In this document: in pieces, positions 34,667 through 46,373 of the stretch | Layout of the letters: each line of letters starts with the position of its first letter | How positions within the stretch are numbered: position 1 is the first letter of the stretch | Source of the DNA: Undaria pinnatifida | Lineage: Eukaryota > Sar > Phaeophyceae > Laminariales > Alariaceae | Direction: 5' to 3' | NCBI GenBank assembly: GCA_012845835.1 | Contig: JABAKD010000023.1 | Span: 26,081,972-26,145,971, forward strand | DNA: 64,000 bases | Notes under the pieces: generated by a model | Told to the model about the DNA's origin: nothing | Database searches by the model: none | The model's input: the letters and a program-made list of their open reading frames with translations, nothing else | Program-made: the position numbers and the translations under genes

Positions 34667-35107
34667 GTAAGACAAGAGAAGAGGAGTTTGGCGGAACGAA
34701 GAGGAAATATCGGAGAACCGGGTAGCATAGGGGGGGGGGGGTGGTTCCAGGGGAATGAATAGCGGAAAATAGGAGGACCTCAGCAGCAACAACGTAGCAC
34801 ACCAGCAGCACACCAGCAGCGAGTATCGGACACAACAACCGGTAGAGGAAGAAGGGAGTAGCGCCCACGCAGCAGCGACAGCAGCAGCAGTAGCAGTAGG
34901 GAGAACACATCGGCAGGAGCATAGGGGTAGAGAGGTGGCACGGGGAGACACCAATCAGCAGCGAGTATCGGACACAACAACCGGTAGAGGAAGAAGGGAG
35001 TAGCGCCCACGCAGCAGCGACAGCAGCAGCAGCAGTAGCAGTAGGGAGAACACATCGGCAGGAGCATAGGGGTAGAGAGGTGGCACGGGGAGACACCAAT
35101 CGCAATC
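34667..35107 (+). repeat. A1 repeat, proposed left end of a split-repeat YR element
   Basis: From GAGTTTGGCGGAACGAAGAGG to CACCAATCGCAATCT this matches 48179-48460 almost exactly. A1 contains an internal tandem duplication of about 150 bp (34802-34955 and 34956-35107), while the 48 kb copy is single. With the B1/B2 repeats at 47.9-48.8 kb it fits an A1-internal-B1-A2-B2 layout. Confidence 0.6.
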
Positions 35108-36020
35108 TACATTTCTGGGCAGGAGAGTGCGACAGATGATGCAGCTTCAATGGAAACAGCAGCAGCAACACAGGAGGGTCAGCAGATTAGAAGGAAGGTC
35201 GTACGACAGGAGCATAGGAGAACAGGGATACAGCAGGTAAAACAGTAGTAGTGTCATCGATCACAAGCTACTCAAGAACAGCACACATCGTGGTGAGCGC
35301 GTGTTGTATGGACTGCTGTGGATGAGAAGAGAAGAAATAAGAAGAAGGAATGTTTTACAAGCGTGGTCGTATACTGTATAGGGATGCCGAACGAGCAGGT
35401 TAACGCAGAGATTCAAGAGTAAGACCTACTATTATGGAAATTTTTGAGCGATTATTTCTGGCGATTATTTTTGTAGTTTTGAGGCTCCAGAAATAACTGC
35501 ATCAGAAATAAGGAGCGTCCATTATGGCTTCTAATTTTTGGAAAGTGGTTTTATTTTGAATTGGTAGGTCTTGTTTTGCCGTTTGCCTTTATTTTTGAAA
35601 TCTGGCACGTACACTGTCGCCGGCGACGTTAGGTCACCACCGCCTCTGCTGCGGTCTCTTCTGCTGCGCTGCTGCTGTGGTGCTGGTGTGGTGTGCATGT
35701 GGTGGTTTCGATGGTGGTGGTGCTGCTGCTGTCGCGTTGTGTGTGGGGATGAAGCTCTGTCTCGCACACAACAAGCGCAGTATGCTGTCGTAGGTGTGCT
35801 TGTGATTCTTTGTTGTGGGTGATGCGTGACGTGTACAGCAGACAAGTATCATACCAGGTACAGTATCAGCAGTGATGACATGTGATACTTGGTACGAGGT
35901 AGTATCCAAAAGTCAAATAATCCCAGTTCTGAGAGGTTGGAAGAGCTGTTATTTCTGGGCTCAGAAATCACCAGATCCGCTGATTTCTGGCCTCGATTAT
36001 TTCTGAACCCAGAAATAACC

Positions 36021-36747
36021 AGGGCTTTTCACGGGTCGGGTCAAATCTCGCGGGTCGGGTCGGGTCGGGTCGGGTCAGCTGACCCGACCCGACCCGCGAG
36101 ATTTTCGAGACGTCTTGACCCGACCCGACCCGACCCGCGAGATTTTGAAAACCTCTTGACCCGACCCGACCCGACCCGCGAGATTTTCGAGACGTCTTGA
36201 CCCGACCCGACCCGACCCGCGAGATTTTGAAATCGTCCTGACCCGACCCGACCCGACCCGCGACAATCCGGGTGACCCGCGAGATTCGGGTCGTCTGGCG
36301 GGTCACGTTAACTCGACCCGTGACATTTCTCACGGGTCAGAGTAAAAAAGTCACGGGTCAAAGCATGTATACCTCGGTCGGTTGGTTGGTCCTTGGTCCC
36401 TCGTACTTTCCCCAGTATGTCGTGTTCTCTGCGTTTTTTACCGGCATTGTTTGCAGCTGATGATTATGTCATGCGGTGTGCGCGCGAGAAATAGGAAAGA
36501 AACCGCAACCCACGTGCATGGACATGCCCGTACCGTTAGACCACCGGGTCGACCCGACGAGCGAGCCGACGAGCGAGCTAGTTATAAGTTACAAGTGCAA
36601 TCTCCGGCCCCGGCATGCAGCCTAACTGAGCCGCCTCCGACAGCAAGCCCACAACTGGGGCGGTGGATCTGTCAGCAGGGGCTGCGATCCGCGAGGATGC
36701 GTTGTCTGCTGCTGGTGCTTGCTGCTGCCAGGGTGCTGCTGCTGCTG

Positions 36748-36812
<65 letters not shown>

Positions 36813-37768
36813 CGACAACGGCTGCTCTTCTTGCTTGTTTACGTTTGGTCACATTTCGTACGAACTGGTATGATAATTCTCGAGCTAGCTACTACTACTA
36901 CTTACTGCTGTATCTATCTTCTATCTGTGCAGTCTCCAGCCCCGGCAAGCAGCCTAGCTGAGCCGCCTCCGGCAGCAAGCCCACAACTGGGGCGGTGGGT
37001 CTGTCAGCAGGGGCTGCGATTCGCGAGAATCCGGGGTCTGCTGCTGGTGCTTGCTGCTGCCAGTGCTGCTGCTGCTGCTGCTATTGGAGCTAACGAACAG
37101 CTGCTGCTGCTTCGACGACGACTGCCCTTCCTTGCCTTTTTACGTTTGGTCACATTTCGTACTGGTATGACCGTATTATTACTGCTGTTGTTACGGCTTC
37201 AGTAGGTACGGGATTCGCGTCACACTGCTGTATGCCTTGGTACGAGTAGCTAGGGGTACTGCCTGGTGATTGTTCTGCACGCTGTGATGACATATGATCG
37301 GAGCATCGGCACGACGGAGGCAGGAAGCCGAAATGTTTGTATTTTATTGGCGGACCCGCGGGCCCGACCCGCGGGGCGCCTGCACAGCATCAACGTGGCT
37401 CTCAGCTGTAAGTTTGAAAAAGGCGGATCCGCCGGCTAGATCCGCGGGTTTGACCCGCGGGTCAGCCCAAAACAACTCACGGGTCATTATGGCTTGACCC
37501 GCGAAGTGACCCGTATCTCGCGAGTCATGACCCGACCCGACCCGCGAGATTTTGAAAACCTCTTGACCCGACCCGACCCGACCCGCGAGATTTTGAAGCA
37601 TTTTGACCCGACCCGACCCGACCCGCGAGATTTTGAAAACATCTTGACCCGACCCGACCCGACCCGTGAGATTTTAAAACGTAATGACCCGACCCGACCC
37701 GACCCGCGAGATTTTGAAACCCCCTTGACCCGACACGCGGGTCGGGTCATGACCCGTGAAAAGCCCTG
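36021..37768 (+). mobile_element. hAT-like non-autonomous element nested in the Harbinger-like copy
   Basis: GAAATAAC is duplicated on both sides (36013-36020, 37769-37776), an 8 bp target duplication. The ends are inverted copies CAGGGCTTTTCACGGGTC. An 8 bp duplication and CAGGG ends are characteristic of hAT. Subterminal arrays of GACCCG repeats sit at both ends (about 36038-36265 and 37495-37750). The centre has CTG-rich sequence and no transposase. The empty site is visible in the 49.5 kb copy. Confidence 0.93.
36590..37175 (+). repeat. tandem pair with (CTG)n, inside the hAT-like element
   Basis: A block with TCCGGCCCCGGCA..CAGCCTA, GCAAGCCCACAACTGGGGCGG and TTTGGTCACATTTCGTAC occurs twice (about 36600-36865 and 36931-37170). 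The first holds an uninterrupted (CTG)n of about 60 bp at 36747-36811. Long Leu, Ala or Cys runs in any frame result from this repeat. Confidence 0.85.
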
Positions 37769-37996
37769 GAAATAACGATGATTTATGGTCCCATAGTGGA
37801 AGGTTTTATTTTTGTCGTCGGAGATCCCGGTTAAAGAGAGAAATAATCGATGAAAATATTCGCCATAATAGTAGGTCTAAGGACATGTTTGCGACACCAT
37901 GACGCATACTGAGAACAAACAGTTAGGCGAGTCCCGAGTGTATGGGTAGCGCAACGATCTGTTCCCTGAAGCCATGCATTACATCAAAAGCCACTA

Positions 37997-39374
37997 CAGT
38001 CGTCCCCGCTTTAAAGACGCTCGGCTTAAGTCAACTCCCCGCTATAAAGACGACATTTTTTACAGAACCATGGTGGCCCGCAGATAGGACATACAGTAGG
38101 GGGGTGTCGTTTTTTCTCCAATTCCATTGCACGGCCCCCCCAAAATTCATCTCGCGAAGCTGCTCAGACAGCGGTCTGCTGCTTTCGACGCTGCTACCTG
38201 TGGGTATGGAGAGATTCCTCCCGTCTACTGGCGGGTCGTAGACATGGACGCTAAGAGTACACCGAACGTGTTGACCGAGAACTTGTTTGTCGAGAGAGGC
38301 GCGGGCCTCTCTGAGAGCGAAGTACGGCAGGCAGTCAAGATTTGGCTTCGTGTTGAGGATGACCCAGAGGTGTTGGACGAAGAGAAGGAGCTAGAACTCC
38401 AGGATCTAGAGGACAACTTCAACGGCATCAAACTTGCTGACGGGGAGTCGGGTGACGAGGAAGACGACCTTAGCCCAGACTCGTGCGTCACAACCTCCCT
38501 TTCAGAAGCCGAAGTCCGCTCTCGTCTTGAGGAAGTTCGTTCCTACTTGTACGCGAAAGGGGGAAACGGCGAATACAGCGAATCGCTATTCCTTCTTTCG
38601 AGAACCGTTCATTCGTTTACACATGAAACTCAAGTCAAGCGTAGAGCGAAGGGGAGGGGTGAGGTGCAGTCCACCCTTCGTGATGCATGGAAGTCGTAGT
38701 TTGGGAATGCCGTTCTTTGGGCTAAGGTCGCTGGTGCGATCTGTGATTTTGCTTCGCTCGGCAAACATGTTTCCTGCTCTGTGTGGATTCGGTTTTTAAA
38801 ACTGCAGTGGAGTGAGCTCTCTTTGTTTCAGCGTTGTGCGTGTTTCGTGCTTCATGGTGTTATTTTTCCCCTGTACTCGAGCTGTGTGGTTTCGGGCGCA
38901 GGTGGCTCTCTGGTTGGTACGTGACGTTGAAACGGCAGTACGCATATTTTTCATGTGGTGACTACATCAAGCGTAGGCTTCAGAGGAGTGATTTTCAAGT
39001 GGGCCAACGAGAGACTAAATGTACTCGAATACAGGTTCCCTTGTTTGTAAATACGAACGCAAAGCACGCGCAGTCCACACACGCAAGTAGTCTATGTGCA
39101 GCGCCAAGGTTGTAGTTTCTCAGGTTGGCGCGGGTGGAGGTGATGTCCGCGAAAACTTAAATTCTACATACCTACAACGGCGTGGTGATTCTTTTTCGGC
39201 GTTTGCCTGTCATGCCAGTATTCCTGCTGAAATGGCGCGTCGTTTGACGTAGGTTACGTCTCCGTTGACCCCGGGGAAGGGGAGTTATTGTCCCCGGAAA
39301 GTTAAAGACGATTCCCCGGGTTAAAGACGCCCTGAAAAAAAAAACCATGTGCGTCTTTAAAGCGGGGTCGACTG
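37997..39374 (+). mobile_element. pogo/Tigger-like DNA transposon
   Basis: TA (37995-37996 and 39375-39376) flanks inverted ends: CAGTCGTCCCCGCTTTAAAG on the left, and CTTTAAAGCGGGGTCGACTG on the right. TA duplication and CAGTCGNCCC ends are the pogo/Tigger signature within Tc1/mariner. The interior has a partial transposase-like frame, so the copy is probably internally deleted. A fragment with the same end lies at 50491. Confidence 0.88.
38127..38699 (+). pseudogene. C-terminal part of a pogo-like transposase (inferred)
   Basis: The frame is open for 190 residues, with the first ATG at 38244. It reads KSTPNVLTENLF, SESEVRQAVKIWLRVEDD and an acidic stretch DLEDNFNGIKLADGESGDEE, then SEAEVRSRLEEVRSYL. 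An acidic, helical tail after the DDE catalytic domain is usual in pogo/Tigger and CENP-B-like proteins. The DDE region and the N-terminal helix-turn-helix are not visible, so the assignment rests on position inside the TIRs. Confidence 0.45.
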
Positions 39375-39376
39375 TA

Positions 39377-40050
39377 GAGAAAACCCAAAACGTAAAAAGA
39401 GCCAAAAAAAAAGAAAAAAAAAGAAAAAAAAATCGATTAGGGGGAGTTCGTATGAGACAGAAGCCGGGGAGGGACCCTCGGCAATTTGATATTTATCCGC
39501 AGGCTTGTGTGTTGGATTGGCTGCTATTAATAGCTAGTCGAGATCTTTATATTATTATAGACCGTCGTGCACTACTGGTATATCATACCAGTAGGGTGCG
39601 GTATAGGACGGAAAACACCACGGAAAACAAATATTGGAACGTAATCATATAACATGGAAAGCCAGGCGATTGTATTTAACAGCTGGTTTTGAATATTTAC
39701 CGCAGCAGTGACGCGGTGACATTTACCGTCACTGGAACGAGCTCCACGATATCACCACAGCCGCTACGCGTACTAACCACTAACGGCACTAGTCTACCGC
39801 CTTAGCATAGTACTGTTAATATTCTGGCCTTGCAGTGTTAATACTACTAGGATGCTACTATCACTACCACCGCTAATACTAATACGACTACTACTACCAG
39901 TACTAGTAGTACTACTACACTACTACTGCTGCTGATGCTGCTATACTGCACTCTACTACTAACCCTAATTGCTATTACTCGGAGATTACGATACCACTTT
40001 ATATACTGTTCAGGCTATTAATAGCGGTGTAAAGTGTGACTGCTACGGAA
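39377..40050. other. no gene recognised; A-rich then (CTA)n-like
   Basis: An A-rich tract (39403-39432) is followed by unique-looking DNA, with an ACTACTA/AGTACTAGT-rich stretch at 39840-39960. Confidence 0.4.
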
Positions 40051-40054
40051 CACA

Positions 40055-43000
40055 TGAGGCGGGTGGCAACGGGCGGGGAGGAGGGGGGTCGCTGGGGGGG
40101 GGGACGAATATATACATGCGTACAAGTAGACATTTTCGAAACAGGAGATCAACGGCGCGGGGGGGGGAAGGGGTGGCGAGTTGAGGCAATGAATCTAGGA
40201 AGGACGGGGCGAGCAGGATAGAGTTCACGACCCGGCCGGGGGGGGGACGGGGCAGCGGGGCCGCGAAAAGGAAAGAGGGGGGGGTGTGCGGCAACGGGGC
40301 CGCACACAACCAGGTCGGGAAAGAACGCGGCGACGGAGCCGAGCAGAGCAACCACATATTGACGTAAAGCGCGCGAAGAATTTTAGGGGAACAACAGAGG
40401 GGAAAACCAGAGGGGAACAGGAACAGGAAGGAAAATACGGAAAGGAAAGGGAAAGACAGTAGGTGACGAAGGGGATAAAGGAACACGGGGGATAGGGCGC
40501 GCGAGAGGAAGGGGGGAAGGAGGGTACGGGGAAAGAACCGGACAGGAACAGGAAGGAGAAGCTAGGGGTATCGGGGCGGGAAGGCCGCGAATAAGAAGTA
40601 CCGAACTAGGAAAAGGGCGGAGCGACGGCGGCCAGGCCGCGAGCTCAAATAAACGGGGGGGTGCGCGGAGAAAGGGCCGTGAAAAGGGGGGGGGGGGGGG
40701 TGTACGGCAACGAGACCGTACACGACCCGGCCGGGGGGGAGCACGGCAACGGGGCCGCGCAAAGAAAACGGGGGTGTGTGTGCGGCAACGGGGCCGCACA
40801 CAATCAGGTAGGGAACGAACGTGGCGACGGGGCCGCGCAGGGCGACGGCGGCCAGGCCGCGGGTTTTAGCAAATGGGGGTGCGAGGCAAAGGGGCCACGC
40901 AAAACGTGTGGGGGGTGGTGTGCGGTAACGGGACCGTACACGACCCGGCCTGGGGGAAGCGCGGCAACGGGGCCGCGCAAATAAAGGGGGTGTGCGTGTG
41001 CAGCAACGGGGCTGCACACGACGATCAGTCCGGGAGGGGACGCGGCAACGGGGCCGCGCAGAGCGACGGCGGTGAGGCCGCGGGCTCAAACAAACGGGGG
41101 GTGCGCGACAAAGGGGTCGCGCACGTTCAGGCCGGGGGGAACGCGGCAACGGGGCCGCGAAATGAAAGGGGGTGGGAGTGGGCGGCGATGGGGCCGTACA
41201 CGACCAAGGGGAGGGGGAACGCGGCAACGGGGCCGCGCGGGAAAAAAGGGGGGGGGGCGTGGGCGGCAACGGGGCCGCTCACGACCTGGTCGGGGGGCGC
41301 GGCTACGGGGCCGCGCAAGAAAGGGGGGGTTTGCGGCAACGGGGCCGTACACGACCTTGTCGGGGGTGGGAGGCGGCAACGGTGCCGTGCAAGAAAGGGG
41401 GGGTGTGCGGCAACGGGGCCGTACACGACCTTGTCCGGGGTGGGATGCGGCAACGGGGCCGTTCACGACCTGGTCGGGGGGCGCGGCTACGGGGCCGCGC
41501 AAGGAAGGGGGGGTGTGCGGCAACGGGGCCGTACACGACCTTGTCCGGGGTGGCATGCGGCAACGGGGCCGTTCACGACCTGGTCGGGGGGGCGCGGCCA
41601 CGGGGCCGCGCGAGAAAGGGGGGGTGTGCGGCAACGGGGCCGTACACGACCTTGTCGGGGGTGGGATGCGGCAACGGGGCCGTACACGACCTTGTCGGGG
41701 GTGGGATGCGGCAACGGAGCCGTGCAAGAAAGGGGGGGTGTGCGGCAACGGGGCCGTACACGACCTTGTCCGGGGTGGGATGCGGCAACGGGGCCGTTCA
41801 CGACCTGGTCGGGGGTGGGATGCGGCAACGGGGCCGTGCAAGAAAGGGCGGGGGTGCGGCAACGGGGCCGTACACGACCTTGTCCGGGGTGGGATGCGGC
41901 AACGGGGCCGTTCACGACCTGGTCGGGGGGGCGCGGCCACGGGGCCGCGCGAGAAAGGGGGGGTGTGCGGCAACGGGGCCGTACACGACCTTGTCGGGGG
42001 TAGGATGCGGCAACGGGGCCGTACACGACCTTGTCGGGGGTGGGATGCGGCAACGGGGCCGTACACGACCTTGTCGGGGGTGGGATGCGGCAACGGGGCC
42101 GTGCAAGAAAGGGGGGGTGTGCGGCAACGGGGCCGTACACGACCTTGTCCGGGGTGGGATGCGGCAACGGGGCCGTTCACGACCTGGTCGGGGGGCGCGG
42201 CTACGGGGCCGTGCAAGAAAGGGGGGGGGTGCGGCAACGGGGCCGTACACGACCTTGTCCGGGGTGGGATGCGGCAACGGGGCCGTTCACGATCTGGTCG
42301 GGGGGCGCGGCTACGGGGCCGCGCAAGAAAGGGGGCGTGTGCGGCAACGGGACCGTACACGACCTTGTCGGGGGTGGGATGCGGCAACGGGGCCGTGCGA
42401 GAAAGGGGGGGTGTGCGGCAACGGGGCCGTACACGACCTTGTCCGGGGTGGGATGCGGCAACGGGGCCGTTCACGACCTGGTCGGGGGGCGCGGCTACGG
42501 GGCCGCGCAAGGAAGGGGGGGTGTGCGGCAACGGGGCCGTACACGACCTTGTCCGGGGTGGGATGCGGCAACGGGGCCGTTCACGACCTGGTCGGGGGGG
42601 CGCGGCCCCGGGGCCGCGCGAGAAAGGGGGGGTGTGCGGCAACGGGGCCGTACACGACCTTGTCGGGGGTGGGATGCGGCAACGGGGCCGTACACGACCT
42701 TGTCGGGGGTGGGATGCGGCAACGGGGCCGTACACGACCTTGTCGGTGGTGGGATGCGGCAACGGGGCCGTGCAAGAAAGGGGGGGTGTGCGGCAACGGG
42801 GCCGTACACGACCTTGTCCGGGGTGGGATGCGGCAACGGGGCCGTTCACGACCTGGTCGGGGGTGGGATGCGGCAACGGGGCCGTGCAAGAAAGGGCGGG
42901 GGTGCGGCAACGGGGCCGTACACGACCTTGTCCGGGGTGGGATGCGGCAACGGGGCCGTTCACGACCTGGTCGGGGGGGCGCGGCCACGGGGCCGCGCGA

Positions 43001-46000
43001 GAAAGGGGGGGTGTGCGGCAACGGGGCCGTACACGACCTTGTCGGGGGTGGGATGCGGCAACGGGGCCGTACACGACCTTGTCGGGGGTGGGATGCGGCA
43101 ACGGGGCCGTGCAAGAAAGGGGGGGTGTGCGGCAACGGGGCCGTACACGACCTTGTCCGGGGTGGGATGCGGCAACGGGGCCGTTCACGACCTGGTCGGG
43201 GGGCGCGGCTACGGGGCCGTGCAAGAAAGGGGGGGGGGTGCGGCAACGGGGCCGTACACGACCTTGTCCGGGGTGGGATGCGGCAACGGGGCCGTTCACG
43301 ATCTGGTCGGGGGGCGCGGCTACGGGGCCGCGCGAGAAAGGGGGCGTGTGCGGCAACGGGACCGTACACGACCTTGTCGGGGGTGGGATGCGGCAACGGG
43401 GCCGTGCGAGAAAGGGGGGGTGTGCGGCAACGGGGCCGTACACGACCTTGTCCGGGGTGGGATGCGGCAACGGGGCCGTTCACGACCTGGTCGGGGGGCG
43501 CGGCTACGGGGCCGCGCAAGGAAGAGGGGGTGTGCGGCAACGGGGCCGTACACGACCTTGTCCGGGGTGGGATGCGGCAACGGGGCCGTTCACGACCTGG
43601 TCGGGGGGGCGCGGCCACGGGGCCGCGCGAGAAAGGGGGGGTGTGCGGCAACGGGGCCGTACACGACCTTGTCGGGGGTGGGATGCGGCAACGGGGCCGT
43701 ACACGACCTTGTCGGGGGTGGGATGCGGCAACGGGGCCGTACACGACCTTGTTGGGGGTGGGATGCGGCAACGGGGCCGTGCGAGAAAGGGGGGGTGTGC
43801 GGCAACGGGGCCGTACACGACCTTGTCCGGGGTGGGATGCGGCAGCGGGGCCGTTCACGACCTGGTCGGGGGTGGGATGCGGCAACGGGGCCGTGCAAGA
43901 AAGGGCGGGGGTGCGGCAACGGGGCCGTACACGACCTTGTCCGGGGTGGGATGCGGCAACGGGGCCGTTCTCGACCTGGTCGGGGGGGCGCGGCCACGGG
44001 GCCGCGCGAGAAAGGGGGGGTGTGCGGCAACGGGGCCGTACACGACCTTGTCGGGGGTGGGATGCGGCAACGGGGCCGTACACGACCTTGTCGGGGGTGG
44101 GATGCGGCAACGGGGCCGTGCAAGAAAGGGGGGGTGTGCGGCAACGGGGCCGTACACGACCTTGTCCGGGGTGGGATGCGGCAACGGGGCCGTTCACGAC
44201 CTGGTCGGGGGGCGCGGCTACGGGGCCGTGCAAGAAAGGGGGGGGGTGCGGCAACGGGGCCGTACACGACCTTGTCCGGGGTGGGATGCGGCAACGGGGC
44301 CGTTCACGATCTGGTCGGGGGGCGCGGCTACGGGGCCGCGCAAGAAAGGCTACGGGGCCGCGCAAGAAAGGGGGCGTGTGCGGCAACGGGACCGTACACG
44401 ACCTTGTCGGGGGTAGGATGCGGCAACGGGGCCGTGCGAGAAAGGGGGGGTGTGCGGCAACGGGGCCGTACACGACCTTGTCCGGGGTGGGATGCGGCAA
44501 CGGGGCCGTTCACGACCTGGTCGGGGGGCGCGGCTACGGGGCCGTGCAGGAAAGGGGGGGTGTGCGGCAACGGGGCCGTACACGACCTTGTCGGGGGTGG
44601 GAGGCGGCAACGGTGCCGTGCAAGAAAGGGGGGGGTGCGGCAACGGGGCCGTACACGACCTTGTCCGGGGTGGGATGCGGCAACGGGGCCGTTCACGACC
44701 TGGTCGGGGGGCGCGGCTACGGGGCCGCGCAAGAAAGGGGGGGTGTGCGGCAACGGGGCCGTACACGACCTTGTCCGGGGTGGGATGCGGCAACGGGGCC
44801 GTGCAAGAAAGGGGAAGGCGTGCGACAATGGGGTCACGCACGAACAGGTGGGGTGGGGACACGGCAACGGGGCCGAGCAAAAGGGGGGGAGGGGGGTGAG
44901 CAACGGGCCGTACACGACAAAGCGGGGGAAGGAACGCGGAAACGGGGCCGCGTAAACTAGGGGGGGGGGGAAGGGGCGGCAACGGGACTGTACACGACCT
45001 GGTCGGGGTTGGGACGCGGCAGCGGGGCCGCGCAAGAAGGGGTGAAAGGATTTGCGGCAGCGGGGCCGCGCAAGAAGGGGTGAAAGGATTTGCGGCAGCG
45101 TGGCCGTACTTCACCAGGATGGGGGGGGGGGGACGCGGCAACGGGGCCGCGCAAAGAAGGGGGGGGGGCGGGGGGGGGGGGTAGGGGCTGCGACAGGGTC
45201 GTACACGAATAAGCCGCCCGGGGGCGTGAACGTGGCATCGTGGGGGGGAAGGGGGGTGCAACAACGGGGTCGTACACGAGCAGGCACGGGAGATAATGCG
45301 GCAAGGAGGCCGCACAAATAAAGGGGGGGTGGGGGTGCGGTAACGGGGCTGTACACAACCAGGCTTGGGGGGGGGCGCGGAAAGGGGACCGCGCAAACAG
45401 GGGGGGGGAGGTGGGAGGGGGGGGCAACGGGGTCGTTCACGACTTTGCCGGGGGGGGGGCGCACGACCTGGTCAGGGAGGGGACGCAGCAACAGGGCCGC
45501 GCAAAAAGGAGGGAGAGGTGTGCGGCAGCGGGGCCATACACGACCTTGTCGGGGGTACGACGTGACAACGGGGCCGCGCAAGAAAGGGGGGGATATATGC
45601 GGCAACGGGGCCGTTCATGACCTGGTCAACGGGCGTGGCAACGGAGACGCGCAAGACGTGGGGGAGGTGCGCGGCAACGGGGCCGTACACGAGCTTGTCG
45701 GGGGTGGAATGCGGCAATGGGGCCGCGCAAGAAGGGGGGAGAGGCGTGCGACAACGGGGTCATGCACGACCAGGCGGGGGGGGGCACGGCAAAAGGGGCC
45801 GCGCAAACAAAGGGGGTGGGAGGGGGGTGCGGCAACGGGCCGTACACGACCAAGCGGGGGAAGGAACGCCGAAACGGGGCCGCGTAAACTAGGAAGGGGG
45901 CGGCGGCAGCGGGGCCGTACACGACCTGGTCGGGGGGGGGGGGACGCGGCAAGGGGCCGCGCAAGGAGGGGGAAGAGGGTGCGGCAGTGTGGCCGTACAC

Positions 46001-46370
46001 GACCAGGGGGGGGCGGGGACGCGGCAACGGGGCCGCACACGACACGGCAGGGGGGGAATGTGACAACGAACCGCGCAAGAAGGGGACGAGGGGGGGGGTG
46101 CGGAAACTGGGACGTACACGACCAGACGAGGGGAGAACGCGGCAGAGGGGCCACACAGAACGGGGAACGACGAGGCAAAGAAAAGGGGGCTGAGGGGCGA
46201 CGAGGGAGAACGGCCAGGACGGGGAAAAGGCGGAGAAAGGGGTCGCGCAAAGAGAAAGGGGTCGCGCAAAGAGAAAGGGGTCGCGCAAAGAGAAAGGGGG
46301 GGAGTGAGCGGCAACGGGACCGCACACGCTCATGGAAGGTGAGCCTGCGGCAACGGGGCCGAAGGGGTGA
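40055..46370 (+). repeat. GC-rich hairpin satellite, ~35-40 bp units in ~1.0 kb higher-order repeats
   Basis: The phrase GCGGCAACGGGGCC recurs through 6.3 kb. Subunits are of 40 bp (with CGTACACGACCTTGTCGGGG or CGTTCACGACCTGGTCGGGG) and about 35 bp (with CGTGCAAGAAAGGGGGGG). In the core (41.3-44.8 kb) they form higher-order repeats: the marker AGAAAGGGCGGGGGTGCGG occurs at 41841, 42889 and 43898. The flanks (40.06-41.3 and 44.8-46.37 kb) are diverged, as expected at array edges. Each unit holds a potential stem-loop with a GGC/GCC-type stem and AACGGG loop, plus a second dyad CGACC/GGTCG. Very long frames on both strands reflect the lack of stops. Confidence 0.95.
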
Positions 46371-46373
46371 GGC

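Larger units (their letters stand above)
35424..37877 (+). mobile_element. Harbinger-like non-autonomous element, copy 2, carrying a hAT-like insertion
   Basis: TAA (35421-35423, 37878-37880) flanks inverted GACCTACTATTATGG (left) and CCATAATAGTAGGTC (right). It is the same family as 288-1410 and 49501-50225. Without the 1748 bp nested element it would be about 700 bp, the length of the 49.5 kb copy. The interior has no transposase. Confidence 0.92.

Noticed and set aside
36622..36961. Poly-Leu, poly-Ala and poly-Cys frames
   Set aside because: Translation of the (CTG)n repeat in its three frames.
36038..37750. GACCCG arrays as telomere-like repeats
   Set aside because: They lie in inverted orientation at both ends of one transposon with an exact TSD and are interrupted by a CGCGAGATTTT spacer.
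41300..44800. CRISPR-like array of regularly spaced repeats
   Set aside because: There are no unique spacers; the intervening sequence is repeated too, and the surroundings are eukaryotic.
41072..44960. Very long overlapping ORFs (over 1000 codons) on both strands in the satellite
   Set aside because: They arise because the GC-rich units lack stop codons in several frames. The same units are read in different frames, and no domain is present.
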